Source of the DNA: Streptomyces beigongshangae
GTDB lineage: Bacteria; Actinomycetota; Actinomycetes; Streptomycetales; Streptomycetaceae
DNA: 64,000 nt
NCBI RefSeq assembly: GCF_019710745.1
Contig: NZ_JAHKJW010000018.1
Span: 62,001 to 126,000 of the forward strand
Reading direction: 5' to 3'
Shown: one piece after another, positions 34,864-43,401 of the stretch
How positions within the stretch are numbered: the first letter of the stretch is position 1
Layout of the letters: every line of letters starts with the position of its first letter
Notes under the pieces: model-generated
What the model was told of the DNA's origin: nothing
The model's input: only the letters and a program-made list of their open reading frames with translations
Databases searched by the model: none
Position numbers and translations under genes: made by a program

Positions 34864-34881
34864 GGCCGCTCCACCTCCTCG

Positions 34882-34929
34882 TGGAATCGATTACATGCAC
34901 CTGCCGGAGTGATTGGAATCGATTACATG
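34882..34929. promoter_or_regulatory. Twin LacI-type operators of the ribose operon
   Basis: TGGAATCGATTACATG occurs twice, at 34882-34897 and 34914-34929, both with the palindromic ATCGAT core and GGAATCGATTAC half-symmetry typical of RbsR-like operators. Centres are 32 bp apart, about three helical turns, so two dimers could bind on one face. The first lies 18 bp from the rbsR ATG. Confidence 0.8.
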
Positions 34930-35044
34930 GAAGTAAACAACCCCCTGAGACCGGATCGTGATGAACACGGGGGTGGGTGCGGGTGTCCCCACCCCCGGGC
35001 GGTGGCCCGCCGGATGGGCGGCGACCCCCGGGGGCGGCGATCGT

Positions 35045-35060
35045 GTGTTCCACGGAACAC
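35045..35060. promoter_or_regulatory. Short inverted repeat upstream of the M20 hydrolase
   Basis: GTGTTCC-AC-GGAACAC is a perfect 7-bp dyad 21 bp before the M20 start. It could be an operator; the binding protein is unknown. Confidence 0.45.
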
Positions 35061-35081
35061 CTGAGCCGAAGGAGAAGAAGA

Positions 35082-36425
35082 ATGACTCGTCCCATGGAAC
35101 GGCCCCTCGCCCGCCGCACGTTACTGGCCGGCGCGGCGGCGACCGGCGCGGGAGCGGTGTGGGCGGGCGCGGGGCAGGCGGCCGCTGCTGCGGGAGGGCC
35201 GGTCGCCGGCGAGGGGAGTGGGCGGGCCGTCACCGATGCGGGAGGGCCGCTCGTCGGGCGGGCGGCGGTGGCCGCCGAGGCGGCGCGTGTCGGCCCGGCG
35301 CTGATCGGGCTGCGGCGGGACCTGCACCGCCACCCCGAGGCCCCGGGGCAGGAGCGGCGCACGGCGGCCGTGGTGGCGCGGGAGCTGCGGGCGGCGGGAC
35401 TGACCGTCACCACCGGGCTGGGCGGACACGGAGTCGTCGGGGTCCTGCGGGGCTCGCGGCCCGGCCGGACCGTCGCCTACCGGGCGGACACGGACGCGGT
35501 TCCGCCCGCGTCCGTCGTCGGGACGGGCTCCGCGCCGGCCCACGTCTGCGGCCATGACGTCCACACCGCGGTGGGTGTCGGCGTGGCCCGGGTCCTGGCG
35601 CGGCTGCGGCACCGCCTGAGCGGAACGGCGGTCTTCGTCTTCCAGCCCGCCGAGGAGACCCTGTCCGGCGCCCGCGCGCTCCTCGGCACGGGTGTGCTGG
35701 AGCGGCTGGGCGTCGAGGAGATCCACGCGCTGCACTGCGGGCCGTTCCCGGTCGGCCGGTTCGCCGTGCTGCCGGGCTACGGGATGCCCGGCCAGGACAG
35801 GGTGGAGCTGACCATCTCCGGGCCGGACGCGGCCGACGCCGCGCGGCGCCTGGCCGCCGACGTCGCAGCGCTCGCCACGGTGGCCCTGCCGCGGACCCCG
35901 GCTGACCTGGAGCGCCTGGTCGAGGACGCGCAGATCCCCGACGGCCCCCTGGCCCGGTTCGTGGCCCTCCAGGCCGTGGCGCGGGAGGCCGGGGTGAGCG
36001 TTTCCTACCGCTGCTGGCCGCAGGAGCGGTACGTCGAGGTGCGTGAGGGAATCCGGCGGGCGGCGGCGCCGTACGCGGGGGCCTCGGTACGTTTTCCCGC
36101 CGAGCCGTTCCCGGCCCTGGTCTGCCCGGAGCACGACACCCGCCTGCTCGCCCGCCACCTGCGCCGCACCCTGGGCCGGAGCGCGGTCGTCGAACTCCAC
36201 GCCGCCTTCCCGCCCTTCAGCGGCGAGGACTTCGCCCTCTACCTCAACCGGATGCCCGGCACCTACACGTTCCTCGGCGTCCGCACCCCCGGCGCCTGCG
36301 TCACGACGAGCTACCCGCACTACCCCGACTTCTCCCCGGACGAGCGGGCCATCGGCCTCGGAGTACGGGCGATGGCGGGCTGGATCGCGGAGCGCACGCA
36401 CGGCGGGCAGCACCTGCCGCGCTGA
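35082..36425 (+). CDS. Tat-exported M20 family amidohydrolase
   Basis: A 447-residue metallo-amidohydrolase of the M20D (hippurate/IAA-amino-acid hydrolase) group. The Tat signal (ARRTLLAGAAATGAGAV) is at residues 10-27. The domain starts at LIGLRRDLHRHPE; metal ligands are in AHVCGHDVHTAVG and VFQPAEET, and a C-terminal FSGEDFALYL completes the site. It likely cleaves an amide-linked amino-acid conjugate outside the membrane. Leu14 is coded by TTA (35121-35123), the codon read only by the bldA tRNA in Streptomyces, so translation is probably tied to development. AAGGAG precedes the ATG by 8 bases. The ATG is also just after a dyad operator candidate. Confidence 0.82.
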   Translation: MTRPMERPLARRTLLAGAAATGAGAVWAGAGQAAAAAGGPVAGEGSGRAVTDAGGPLVGRAAVAAEAARVGPALIGLRRDLHRHPEAPGQERRTAAVVARELRAAGLTVTTGLGGHGVVGVLRGSRPGRTVAYRADTDAVPPASVVGTGSAPAHVCGHDVHTAVGVGVARVLARLRHRLSGTAVFVFQPAEETLSGARALLGTGVLERLGVEEIHALHCGPFPVGRFAVLPGYGMPGQDRVELTISGPDAADAARRLAADVAALATVALPRTPADLERLVEDAQIPDGPLARFVALQAVAREAGVSVSYRCWPQERYVEVREGIRRAAAPYAGASVRFPAEPFPALVCPEHDTRLLARHLRRTLGRSAVVELHAAFPPFSGEDFALYLNRMPGTYTFLGVRTPGACVTTSYPHYPDFSPDERAIGLGVRAMAGWIAERTHGGQHLPR

Positions 36426-36452
36426 TCCGTTTCCTGAGTGGACGTACGGCTT

Positions 36453-36571
36453 CTACGCCGTGACCAACTCGCACCACACGTGCTTCCCCCGGTCGCCGAA
36501 CCTGACCGACGGCGTCCAGCCCCAGTGCTGCGCGCAGGCCATGACGATCCTGAGCCCCGCCCGTCCTCCGT
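36453..36571 (-). pseudogene. C-terminal remnant of a HATPase-type (anti-sigma-like) ATP-binding protein
   Basis: The minus strand reads DGGRAGLRIVMACAQHWGW then FGDRGKHVWCELVTA and stop. This is the usual end of the small ATP-binding (HATPase_c_2) proteins that Streptomyces encode divergently from HTH/DUF5753 regulators. The frame is closed by a stop just upstream of DGG, so only about 38 codons remain and the ATP-binding N/G1 motifs are gone. It abuts the truncated DUF5753 gene, consistent with one deletion removing the shared 5' ends. Confidence 0.65.
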
Positions 36572-36599
36572 CTCGTCAATCCGCTCCAACGGCTGCGGT

Positions 36600-37196
36600 G
36601 GGTGGGGCGGTTCGGGATCGGCGTCCCACGCCCCGATCCACACCCCCGCCTCGTTCCTGGACCTCGCCGAGCTGGAGTATCACGCCGAGTTCTTACGGGA
36701 AGTGGCGATCCTGTGCGTCCCGGGCATGCTCCAGACGGAGGACTACTCGCGTGCCGTCTTCTCGTCCAGGCTGCCGGAGCTGACCCCTGGGGAACGCGAA
36801 TCGCGTATCCAGCACCGAAGGGCACGCCAGGAGTCCACCACCCCGTACGAAGCGGTGATCCATGAGGCAGCCCTTCGCTTCAGGGTCAGTGACCGTGCCG
36901 CGTCAAGGGCTCAACTCGACCGACTTCTGGACCTTTCGGAAGCGGACCACATCACCGTCCGGGTCATCCCCTTCGACCTGGACGACTTCGCCAGGGCGTC
37001 GAGCACGATGACGTACGCGGGCGGCTCCGTGCCCAGACTGGATACCGTCCTCCGCGACGCGCCCCATGGTTCGGTCTTCCTCGATTCCGAAGCTCAGCTC
37101 AGCACCTACCGAACACGCTTCCGTAAGCTGGAAGGTGTGTCACTGGACCCGGAACGGTCGCGTGACTTCGTCAACCGGCTGGCGAAAGAGCTGTGA
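36600..37196 (+). pseudogene. Truncated HTH/DUF5753 regulator (lacks its N-terminal HTH)
   Basis: From PASFLDLAELEYHAEF (36645 on) to the stop this is a good DUF5753 domain: PGMLQTEDYSRAVF, EAVIHEAALRF, ITVRVIPFDLDD, TMTYAGGSVPRLDTV, YRTRFRKLEGVSLDPERSR. Intact relatives carry an N-terminal Xre-type HTH of about 90 residues, absent here; the open frame extends to 36438 but that part reads as antisense of the HATPase remnant. One codon is TTA (in EFLREV). DUF397 follows 8 bp later, the normal partner. A short protein could still be made from an internal start, but it could not bind DNA in the usual way. Confidence 0.65.
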
Positions 37197-37204
37197 GGTA
37201 CCCC

Positions 37205-37402
37205 ATGGACAACTGGCGAAAGTCCTCTCACTCCGGCGAAGGCGACGGAAACGCCTGCGTGGAGATCGCCACTACTCCCACCCGCATATCCGTCCGCGAT
37301 TCCAAGACCCCCACCAACCCTGCGGGCGCCCGCACCCTGACCTTCCCCGCCCCGGCCTTCACGGCCTTCCTCGAAGCGCTGAAAGGCTCTTCTCCGAGCT
37401 GA
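37205..37402 (+). CDS. DUF397 domain protein
   Basis: A 65-residue DUF397 protein: WRKSSHSGEGDGNACVEIA, then VRDSKTP and FPAPAFTAFLEALK, with the conserved Trp, Ser-Ser, Cys and Asp-Ser-Lys. These small proteins pair with HTH/DUF5753 regulators (BldB-like or toxin-antitoxin-like control modules) in Streptomyces. Here the partner regulator next door is truncated, so this gene may be orphaned. ATG at 37205 begins the homology; the GAGGTACC just upstream gives a usable ribosome site. Confidence 0.85.
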   Translation: MDNWRKSSHSGEGDGNACVEIATTPTRISVRDSKTPTNPAGARTLTFPAPAFTAFLEALKGSSPS

Positions 37403-37519
37403 CCGCCCCCGTTTCACCTGGCGGTCAATCATTGGCGCACGCACCCGAGTTGGTGTGGAAAGCTGTGGGCAGCCGTCCACCGGCAAGGGGCTCGGCGGCG
37501 GCCGAGAGGAGTGCGCAGC

Positions 37520-38317
37520 GTGAGTCAGGACGGCTTCAGCGCCGGCAGGATCGACACCAGCAGGGCGCACCCCGCGCGGATCTACGACTACCTGCTGGGC
37601 GGCAAGGACAACTACGAGGTGGACCAGCAGGCCGGTGACGCGCTGGCCGCCGTCGCCCCCGAGGTGCGGATCGGCGTGCGCGCCAACCGCGCCTTCATGC
37701 GGCGCGCCGTCCGCCTCGTCGTCGGCAGCGGCGTCCGGCAGATCCTCGACATCGGCACCGGGCTCCCCACCTCGCCGAACGTCCACGAGATCGCTCAGGA
37801 GGTGGCCCCGGACGTGCGCGTCGCGTACGTCGACAACGATCCGATCGTGAGCGCGCACGCCGACGCGCTGCTCAGCGGTTCCGGCGTGAACAGCATCGTG
37901 CTCGGCGACCTGCGCGACCCGCAGGCCGTCGTGGACCACCCCGACGTCCGCCGGGTCATCGACTTCGACGAGCCGGTCGCCGTGCTCCTCGTGGCCATCC
38001 TCCACTTCCTCACCGACGCGGAGAAGCCCGGGCAGGTCGTCGCCACGCTGCGCGACGCGCTGCCGGCCGGCAGCTTCCTGGTGCTCTCGCACACCACGGG
38101 CGACTTCGCCGACCGCAGTGACGCCCAGGCCGTCTACAGCAAGGCCACCGCCACCATGAACCTGCGCTCCCGCGCCGAGATCGAGCGATTCTTCGACGGC
38201 TTCGAGCTGGTCGAGCCCGGCCTCGCCCAGGTCCCGTTCTGGCGCCCGGACGGCCCGCCGCCACCCGGATCCGACGAGATCGGCTTCTACGGGGGAGTGG
38301 CCCGCAAGTCCGGATGA
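37520..38317 (+). CDS. SAM-dependent methyltransferase (PF04672 family)
   Basis: A 265-residue actinobacterial class I methyltransferase of the DUF574 type. It starts with the family N-terminal HPARIYDYLLGGKDNYEVD, then the SAM motif ILDIGTGLPT near residue 76, VAYVDNDPIV near 104 and VLGDLRDP near 128. Relatives are abundant in Streptomyces; the methyl acceptor is unknown. GTG at 37520 is preferred over GTG at 37511 because GAGAGGAG lies 8 bases before it. It stands alone after the DUF397 gene. Confidence 0.88.
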   Translation: MSQDGFSAGRIDTSRAHPARIYDYLLGGKDNYEVDQQAGDALAAVAPEVRIGVRANRAFMRRAVRLVVGSGVRQILDIGTGLPTSPNVHEIAQEVAPDVRVAYVDNDPIVSAHADALLSGSGVNSIVLGDLRDPQAVVDHPDVRRVIDFDEPVAVLLVAILHFLTDAEKPGQVVATLRDALPAGSFLVLSHTTGDFADRSDAQAVYSKATATMNLRSRAEIERFFDGFELVEPGLAQVPFWRPDGPPPPGSDEIGFYGGVARKSG

Positions 38318-38375
38318 CCCACTGCCGCCACCCGATGCGTGCCCCGGTGTCAGACGCGGGCGGTAGCGTCGGATC

Positions 38376-40649
38376 ATGTCCAATCAACGGGCGGGGGCGC
38401 AGGCGGAGACCGGGGCGCGGAACCTCGCGGTGCTGGAAGGCGTGCTGGAGCGGATCACGTACGCCAACGAGGAGAACGGCTACACCGTCGCGCGGGTCGA
38501 CACGGGCCGCGGCGGCGGCGATCTCCTGACGGTCGTCGGCGCGCTGCTCGGCGCCCAGGTGGGCGAGTCCCTGCGCATGGAGGGCCGCTGGGGCTCCCAC
38601 CAGCAGTACGGGAAGCAGTTCACCGTCGAGAACTACACGACCGTGCTCCCCGCCACGGTCCAGGGCATCCGCCGCTACCTCGGGTCCGGCCTGGTCAAGG
38701 GCATCGGACCGGTCTTCGCCGACCGCATCACGACGCACTTCGGACTCGACACGCTGCAGATCATCGAGGAGGAGCCCAAGCGGCTCATCGAGGTGCCGGG
38801 ACTGGGCCCCAAGCGCACCAAGAAGATCGCCGAGGCGTGGGAGGAGCAGAAGGCGATCAAGGAGGTCATGCTGTTCCTCCAGACCGTCGAGGTGTCCACG
38901 TCCATCGCGGTCCGCATCTACAAGAAGTACGGCGACGCGTCGATCTCCGTCGTCAAGAACCAGCCCTACCGCCTCGCGTCCGACGTCTGGGGCATCGGCT
39001 TCCTCACCGCCGACAAGATCGCCCAGTCCGTGGGCATCCCGCACGACAGCCCCGAGCGGGTGAAGGCCGGCCTCCAGTACGCCCTCTCGCAGTCCACCGA
39101 CCAGGGCCACTGCTTCCTGCCCGAGGAGCGGCTGATCGCGGACGCGGTGAAGCTGCTCCAGGTGGACACCGGCCTGGTCATCGAGTGCCTGGCGGAGCTG
39201 GCCGCGCCCGCCGAGGAGGGCGAGGACCCCGGTGTCGTACGGGAACAGGTACCGGGCCCGGACGGCGGGGAGCCCGTGACGGCCATCTACCTCGTCCCCT
39301 TCCACCGGGCCGAACTGTCCCTGTCCGCCCAGCTGCTGCGGCTCCTGCGCACCGACGAGGACCGGATGCCGGCGTTCCGGGACGTGACCTGGGACAAGGC
39401 CCTGACCTGGCTCAAGGGGCGTACGGGGACGGAGCTGGCCCCCGAGCAGGAGCAGGCGGTCCGGCTCGCCCTCACCGAGAAGGTCGCGGTGCTGACCGGC
39501 GGGCCCGGCTGCGGCAAGTCCTTCACGGTCCGCTCGATCGTGGAGCTGGCCAAGGCGAAGAAGGCGAAGGTGGTGCTGGCGGCGCCGACCGGCCGGGCCG
39601 CCAAGCGCCTCGCCGAACTGACGGGGGCGGAGGCCTCGACCGTGCACCGGCTGCTCGAACTGCGCCCGGGGGGCGACGCGGCGTACGACAAGGACCGGCC
39701 GCTGGACGCGGACCTGGTGGTCGTGGACGAGGCGTCCATGCTGGACCTGCTGCTCGCCAACAAGCTGGTCAAGGCGGTGGCGCCGGGCGCGCACCTGCTC
39801 TTCGTGGGGGACGTCGACCAGCTGCCCAGCGTCGGGGCGGGCGAGGTGCTGCGCGACCTGCTGGCCGAGGGCGGCCCGATCCCCGCGGTCCGGCTGACGA
39901 AGGTCTTCCGGCAGGCCCAGCAGTCGGGCGTGGTGATGAACGCCCACCGGATCAACGCCGGGCAGCATCCGGTGACCGACCGGCTCGAGGACTTCTTCCT
40001 CTTCGTCGAGGACGACACGGAGGAGGCGGGACGGCTCACGGTGGACGTGGCGGCGCGGCGCGTCCCGGCGAAGTTCGGGCTGGACCCGCGCCGGGACGTC
40101 CAGGTGCTGGCCCCGATGCACCGCGGCCCGGCGGGCGCGGCGGCGCTGAACGGCCTCCTCCAGCAGGCGGTCACCCCGGCCCGGCCCGACCTCCCCGAGA
40201 AGCGGTTCGGCGGCCGGGTGTTCCGGGTCGGCGACAAGGTCACGCAGATCCGCAACAACTACGAGAAGGGGGAGAACGGCGTCTTCAACGGCACGGTGGG
40301 GGTCGTCACCTCCCTCAACCTCGACGACCAGCGGCTGACCGTCCTGACGGACGAGGACGAGGAGGTGCCGTACGAGTTCGACGAACTCGACGAGCTGGCG
40401 CACGCGTACGCGGTGACGATCCACCGCTCGCAGGGGAGCGAGTATCCGGCGGTCGTCATCCCGGTCACCACGGGGGCCTGGATGATGCTCCAGCGCAACC
40501 TCCTGTACACGGCCGTCACCCGGGCGAAGAAGCTGGTGGTGTTGGTGGGGTCGCGCAAGGCCCTGGGCCAGGCGGTCCGCACGGTGTCCGCCGGGCGCCG
40601 CTGCACGGCACTGGACTTCCGCCTGGCCGGCGGCCGCCTGCCGGGCTGA
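38376..40649 (+). CDS. recD2: RecD2-type ATP-dependent DNA helicase
   Basis: A 757-residue SF1B 5'-3' helicase for DNA repair or recombination. The N-terminal region has the RecD2 OB-like and helix-hairpin-helix domains (LVKGIGPVFADRI, EVPGLGPKRTKKI). The motor has Walker A GGPGCGKSFT near 374, Walker B VVDEASMLD, motif III GDVDQLPSVGAGEVL and the C-terminal HRSQGSEYP and YTAVTRAK motifs. Length fits RecD2 rather than the RecBCD subunit. ATG at 38376 fits the family N-terminus; monocistronic-looking. Confidence 0.93.
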   Translation: MSNQRAGAQAETGARNLAVLEGVLERITYANEENGYTVARVDTGRGGGDLLTVVGALLGAQVGESLRMEGRWGSHQQYGKQFTVENYTTVLPATVQGIRRYLGSGLVKGIGPVFADRITTHFGLDTLQIIEEEPKRLIEVPGLGPKRTKKIAEAWEEQKAIKEVMLFLQTVEVSTSIAVRIYKKYGDASISVVKNQPYRLASDVWGIGFLTADKIAQSVGIPHDSPERVKAGLQYALSQSTDQGHCFLPEERLIADAVKLLQVDTGLVIECLAELAAPAEEGEDPGVVREQVPGPDGGEPVTAIYLVPFHRAELSLSAQLLRLLRTDEDRMPAFRDVTWDKALTWLKGRTGTELAPEQEQAVRLALTEKVAVLTGGPGCGKSFTVRSIVELAKAKKAKVVLAAPTGRAAKRLAELTGAEASTVHRLLELRPGGDAAYDKDRPLDADLVVVDEASMLDLLLANKLVKAVAPGAHLLFVGDVDQLPSVGAGEVLRDLLAEGGPIPAVRLTKVFRQAQQSGVVMNAHRINAGQHPVTDRLEDFFLFVEDDTEEAGRLTVDVAARRVPAKFGLDPRRDVQVLAPMHRGPAGAAALNGLLQQAVTPARPDLPEKRFGGRVFRVGDKVTQIRNNYEKGENGVFNGTVGVVTSLNLDDQRLTVLTDEDEEVPYEFDELDELAHAYAVTIHRSQGSEYPAVVIPVTTGAWMMLQRNLLYTAVTRAKKLVVLVGSRKALGQAVRTVSAGRRCTALDFRLAGGRLPG

Positions 40650-40793
40650 CCCCGACCTCGGCTCCGACCTGTCACCTTCCGCTGCCGACGGATCAGGGGC
40701 GGCCCCGGCGCCCGCGGAGCATCGGTGTGACGGTATCGGCGTGACGGCACCGGCATGCAAACCACGACAGGACAGGACAAGAAGCGGAGAATT

Positions 40794-40827
40794 CCGACGA
40801 GCCGTGTGCTGGTCAACGGCTCGTCGG
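40794..40827. promoter_or_regulatory. 12-bp inverted repeat before the conflict operon
   Basis: CCGACGAGCCGT (40794-40805) and ACGGCTCGTCGG (40816-40827) are perfect complements with a 10-nt spacer, ending 12 bases before the first gene. It may be an operator for a dimeric regulator or a leader hairpin limiting ribosome access; no good Shine-Dalgarno is visible between it and the GTG. Confidence 0.6.
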
Positions 40828-40839
40828 CACAATGTGAGG

Positions 40840-41244
40840 GTGTCCACCTTCACCGAGTTCCAACTCGCCGACGGGACCGCCATCCGCTTCGAGCTGGTCC
40901 CGCCGCAGGAAACCGTGCCCGGTGCCGCACCCGCCGACGGCCCTGCCGACGACCCGATGGCCGAGCTGCCCGACGGCATGGGGCAGAGCGTGCCCGTGGC
41001 CCGCGGCGGGCGGACGGTACCGGCCTTCGCCGCCGAGACGCTGCGCCGGACCCTGCAGCCGCTGGGCCCCCTCCTCCAGGAGGTGCACGACGCCGTCCTC
41101 ACCTCGGAGCACCCGCCCCAGGAGGTGAACGTCTCCTTCGGCATCCAGATCGGCCACGACCTCAGACTCGGCGTGGTCGGCGGGAGCGGGCAGGCACACA
41201 TGACGGTCTCGGCGACCTGGCAGACCGCCGCGCCCCGGGGCTGA
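40840..41244 (+). CDS. Trypco1 domain protein (CU044_2847 family)
   Basis: A 134-residue protein of the trypsin-co-occurring domain 1 type: N-terminal FTEFQLADGTAIRFEL strand pair, central helix AAETLRRTLQPLGPLLQEVHDAV, and C-terminal NVSFGIQIGHDLRLGVVGG then AHMTVSATW. Such domains occur next to trypsin-like proteases in bacterial NTP-dependent conflict systems and probably regulate or deliver them. Here the trypsin gene begins 3 bp after its stop. Start is uncertain between GTG 40840 and GTG 40834; homology begins at VSTFTEF. First gene of the 40.8-47.9 kb operon. Confidence 0.72.
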   Translation: MSTFTEFQLADGTAIRFELVPPQETVPGAAPADGPADDPMAELPDGMGQSVPVARGGRTVPAFAAETLRRTLQPLGPLLQEVHDAVLTSEHPPQEVNVSFGIQIGHDLRLGVVGGSGQAHMTVSATWQTAAPRG

Positions 41245-41247
41245 CGG

Positions 41248-43401
41248 ATGGGCTGGTTCCACGACACGGACGGTCCGGCCTCCGTCGATCCGCGTCGATC
41301 GGTCGTCTCCGTCCTGCGCCGCCACGACGGCAGGACGGCGGGGGCCGGTGTGCTGCTGGGCGCGGACCGGCTGCTGACGTGCGCCCACGTCGTCAACGAC
41401 GCGCTGGACAGACCCCCGTTCGAGGTCCGGGCGCCCGGCCACCCGGTAGAGGTGATCCTGCACGGGGCGACCAGTACCACCCGGTACGACGCCGTGGTCG
41501 TCCACTGGGTGCCGCCCCGCCGGACCGACGGAGGGCCTAGGGTGCGTGAGAGGGAGGACCGGGAATGGGCCGGCGACCTCGCCGTCCTGCGGATCGAGTC
41601 GCCGCCCGGGGACCACGCGCCGGCTCCCCGGTGGCAGCCCATGAGTGAGGGCCAGGCGCTGCGTGCCTGGCACAGCACGGGGCTGCGCAGCTCGTTTGCC
41701 GACGTGCACGTCAAATCCTGTGACGACACGATCGGTTACCTGGACGGCGAAGGTACGGGCATGCCGATCGGTCCCGCATACAGCGGCGGGCCGCTCTGGG
41801 AGGGCGCGGGCCACGCCGTGGTGGGCATCGTCGCGGCCCACATCATGCCGCCCGCCGACCCCGCGACGGGCCGCGCCGCCGCGTACAGCACGCAGCACAT
41901 CGCGCGCCGGAGCTGGGGCATCCCGTGGCAGCGCATCCGGAGCGAGCTGAGGGCGGTCGGCGCCGACCGGCTCTTCGACCTGCCCGCGGTGGACCCGGAC
42001 GACCCGGCGCCGCTCCTCCTGGCGGACCTGCTGGAATCTACGATGCCCTCGCCGATGCTCAGGACGGAGTACGCGGCGGCCGTCGCGGAGCGGTGCGGGC
42101 TCGGCCACCGCACCGACGCGTCCGCGCCCACCTTCGAGGAGTTCGCGCACCTGCTGGTGCTCCGCCCGCGCGCGCTGCCCGCGCTGACCGAGGTACTGCG
42201 CCGGCGGGACCCCGGCGCCGCCGACCAGTTGCTGGCCGCCGGGCTGCTGTCCCGGACGCCGAAACTGCTCTCCCCGCGGGAGCACCGCAAGCTGTGGGTC
42301 CTGCTGCGCGCCGTCCCCGCACCGGTCACCGCCCGGTTCCCGGAGGCCGTACGGGCGGCGCTGCCGCTGGCGGCCGAGTTCCCCCCGGACAACACGCTCG
42401 ACGGCCTGCTCGACCGGTTGGAGAGCCTGCCGGGCGACAGTCGCACGGAGACGGGCGGGCCGCGGGTCCCCGGGCTGCTGCGCGTCATGGAGTACTTCGC
42501 CGTGCTGTGCCAGGCAGCGCCCCGGGCCGGGTTCCGGCTCTGGGTGGACGCGGTGGCCGGACGGCTCGGAATCCCTCGGTCCGCGCTGGCCGAGCGCCGG
42601 TCCGACGCGGAGGACTGGGCGCGGGCGCTCGGTGCGCGGACGGCGCCGCTGCGCGTCCTGGTGCAGGTCACCGGCGACGGCGACGATCGCTACCGGCTGA
42701 GGATGTGGTGTGACGAGGGCGCGGGCCCCCGCCGGCTCCCCGTCGACGGCGGCACCGCCCACAGCGGCGCCGAGGGGGCGCGCGAACTGCTGCGCGTACT
42801 GGAATCGCTGTACCGGGCCGCACCGGACGACCGTCGGCCGTTGGTGGAAGCGCTGGTCGACCGGGCCGGGCTGAACCTCCCGATCGACGAATGGGAGAGC
42901 CTCGGCTCCGACGACCTGGTGCCGGGCGTCTTGGGGGCGGAGTATCCGATCATCGTCAACTGCCCGGAACTCCTGCGCCGCAACGAGCGCTTTCTGCCCG
43001 ACTGGCGCCGAAGATGGAGGCAGCTCGACTCCGGCGTCTCCCTCCGGTTCGGCGACGACGCGACGAGTCCGCGCGAGGTCTACGGCACGCTGATGGACCG
43101 GCGTGACGCCGTCCGGGTCAGCGTCGACGCACCACCACGGCTGCGCGACGGGATTGTCCAGGTGTGTCTGGCCGTGGGGGTGCCCGTGGTGGTCTGGGAC
43201 CGGGGCGCCGGCCGGGAGCCGCACGCCGTCGACCACATGACCGGGGCGACCACCCGAGACCTCCCCGAAGCGGTGCGGTCGTACCGTGCCAAGACCGTGC
43301 ACCGGCCGCGTGACTTTCCGGGGCGGCCTGTGCTGGCCTGGGCGGACGCGGACCGGACCGTACCGCGACTGCATCTGTCCGAGCCCCGGGAGGGCCGATG
43401 A
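41248..43401 (+). CDS. Trypsin-like protease with VMAP C-terminal region
   Basis: A 717-residue intracellular-looking protein with no signal peptide. Residues about 15-220 form a trypsin-like domain with intact triad His47 (TCAHVV), Asp110 (DLAVLRI) and Ser179 (AYSGGPLW). Residues about 250-440 are helical, and about 460-690 resemble the vWA-MoxR-associated-protein C-terminal domain (APLRVLVQVTGDG, LPIDEWESLGSDD, AVRVSVDAPPRLRDGIVQ). The fusion suggests a protease effector that also acts as the VMAP adaptor. It overlaps the MoxR gene by 4 bases, so both are produced together. Confidence 0.8.
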   Translation: MGWFHDTDGPASVDPRRSVVSVLRRHDGRTAGAGVLLGADRLLTCAHVVNDALDRPPFEVRAPGHPVEVILHGATSTTRYDAVVVHWVPPRRTDGGPRVREREDREWAGDLAVLRIESPPGDHAPAPRWQPMSEGQALRAWHSTGLRSSFADVHVKSCDDTIGYLDGEGTGMPIGPAYSGGPLWEGAGHAVVGIVAAHIMPPADPATGRAAAYSTQHIARRSWGIPWQRIRSELRAVGADRLFDLPAVDPDDPAPLLLADLLESTMPSPMLRTEYAAAVAERCGLGHRTDASAPTFEEFAHLLVLRPRALPALTEVLRRRDPGAADQLLAAGLLSRTPKLLSPREHRKLWVLLRAVPAPVTARFPEAVRAALPLAAEFPPDNTLDGLLDRLESLPGDSRTETGGPRVPGLLRVMEYFAVLCQAAPRAGFRLWVDAVAGRLGIPRSALAERRSDAEDWARALGARTAPLRVLVQVTGDGDDRYRLRMWCDEGAGPRRLPVDGGTAHSGAEGARELLRVLESLYRAAPDDRRPLVEALVDRAGLNLPIDEWESLGSDDLVPGVLGAEYPIIVNCPELLRRNERFLPDWRRRWRQLDSGVSLRFGDDATSPREVYGTLMDRRDAVRVSVDAPPRLRDGIVQVCLAVGVPVVVWDRGAGREPHAVDHMTGATTRDLPEAVRSYRAKTVHRPRDFPGRPVLAWADADRTVPRLHLSEPREGR

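Noticed and set aside
36438..36600. N-terminal extension of the DUF5753 frame from GTG 36438
   Set aside because: This part reads as antisense to the HATPase remnant and carries no HTH, so it was not counted as a true start.
38010..41729. A 1239-residue open frame on the minus strand over the helicase
   Set aside because: Antisense shadow; the plus strand has full RecD2 motifs in the same stretch.
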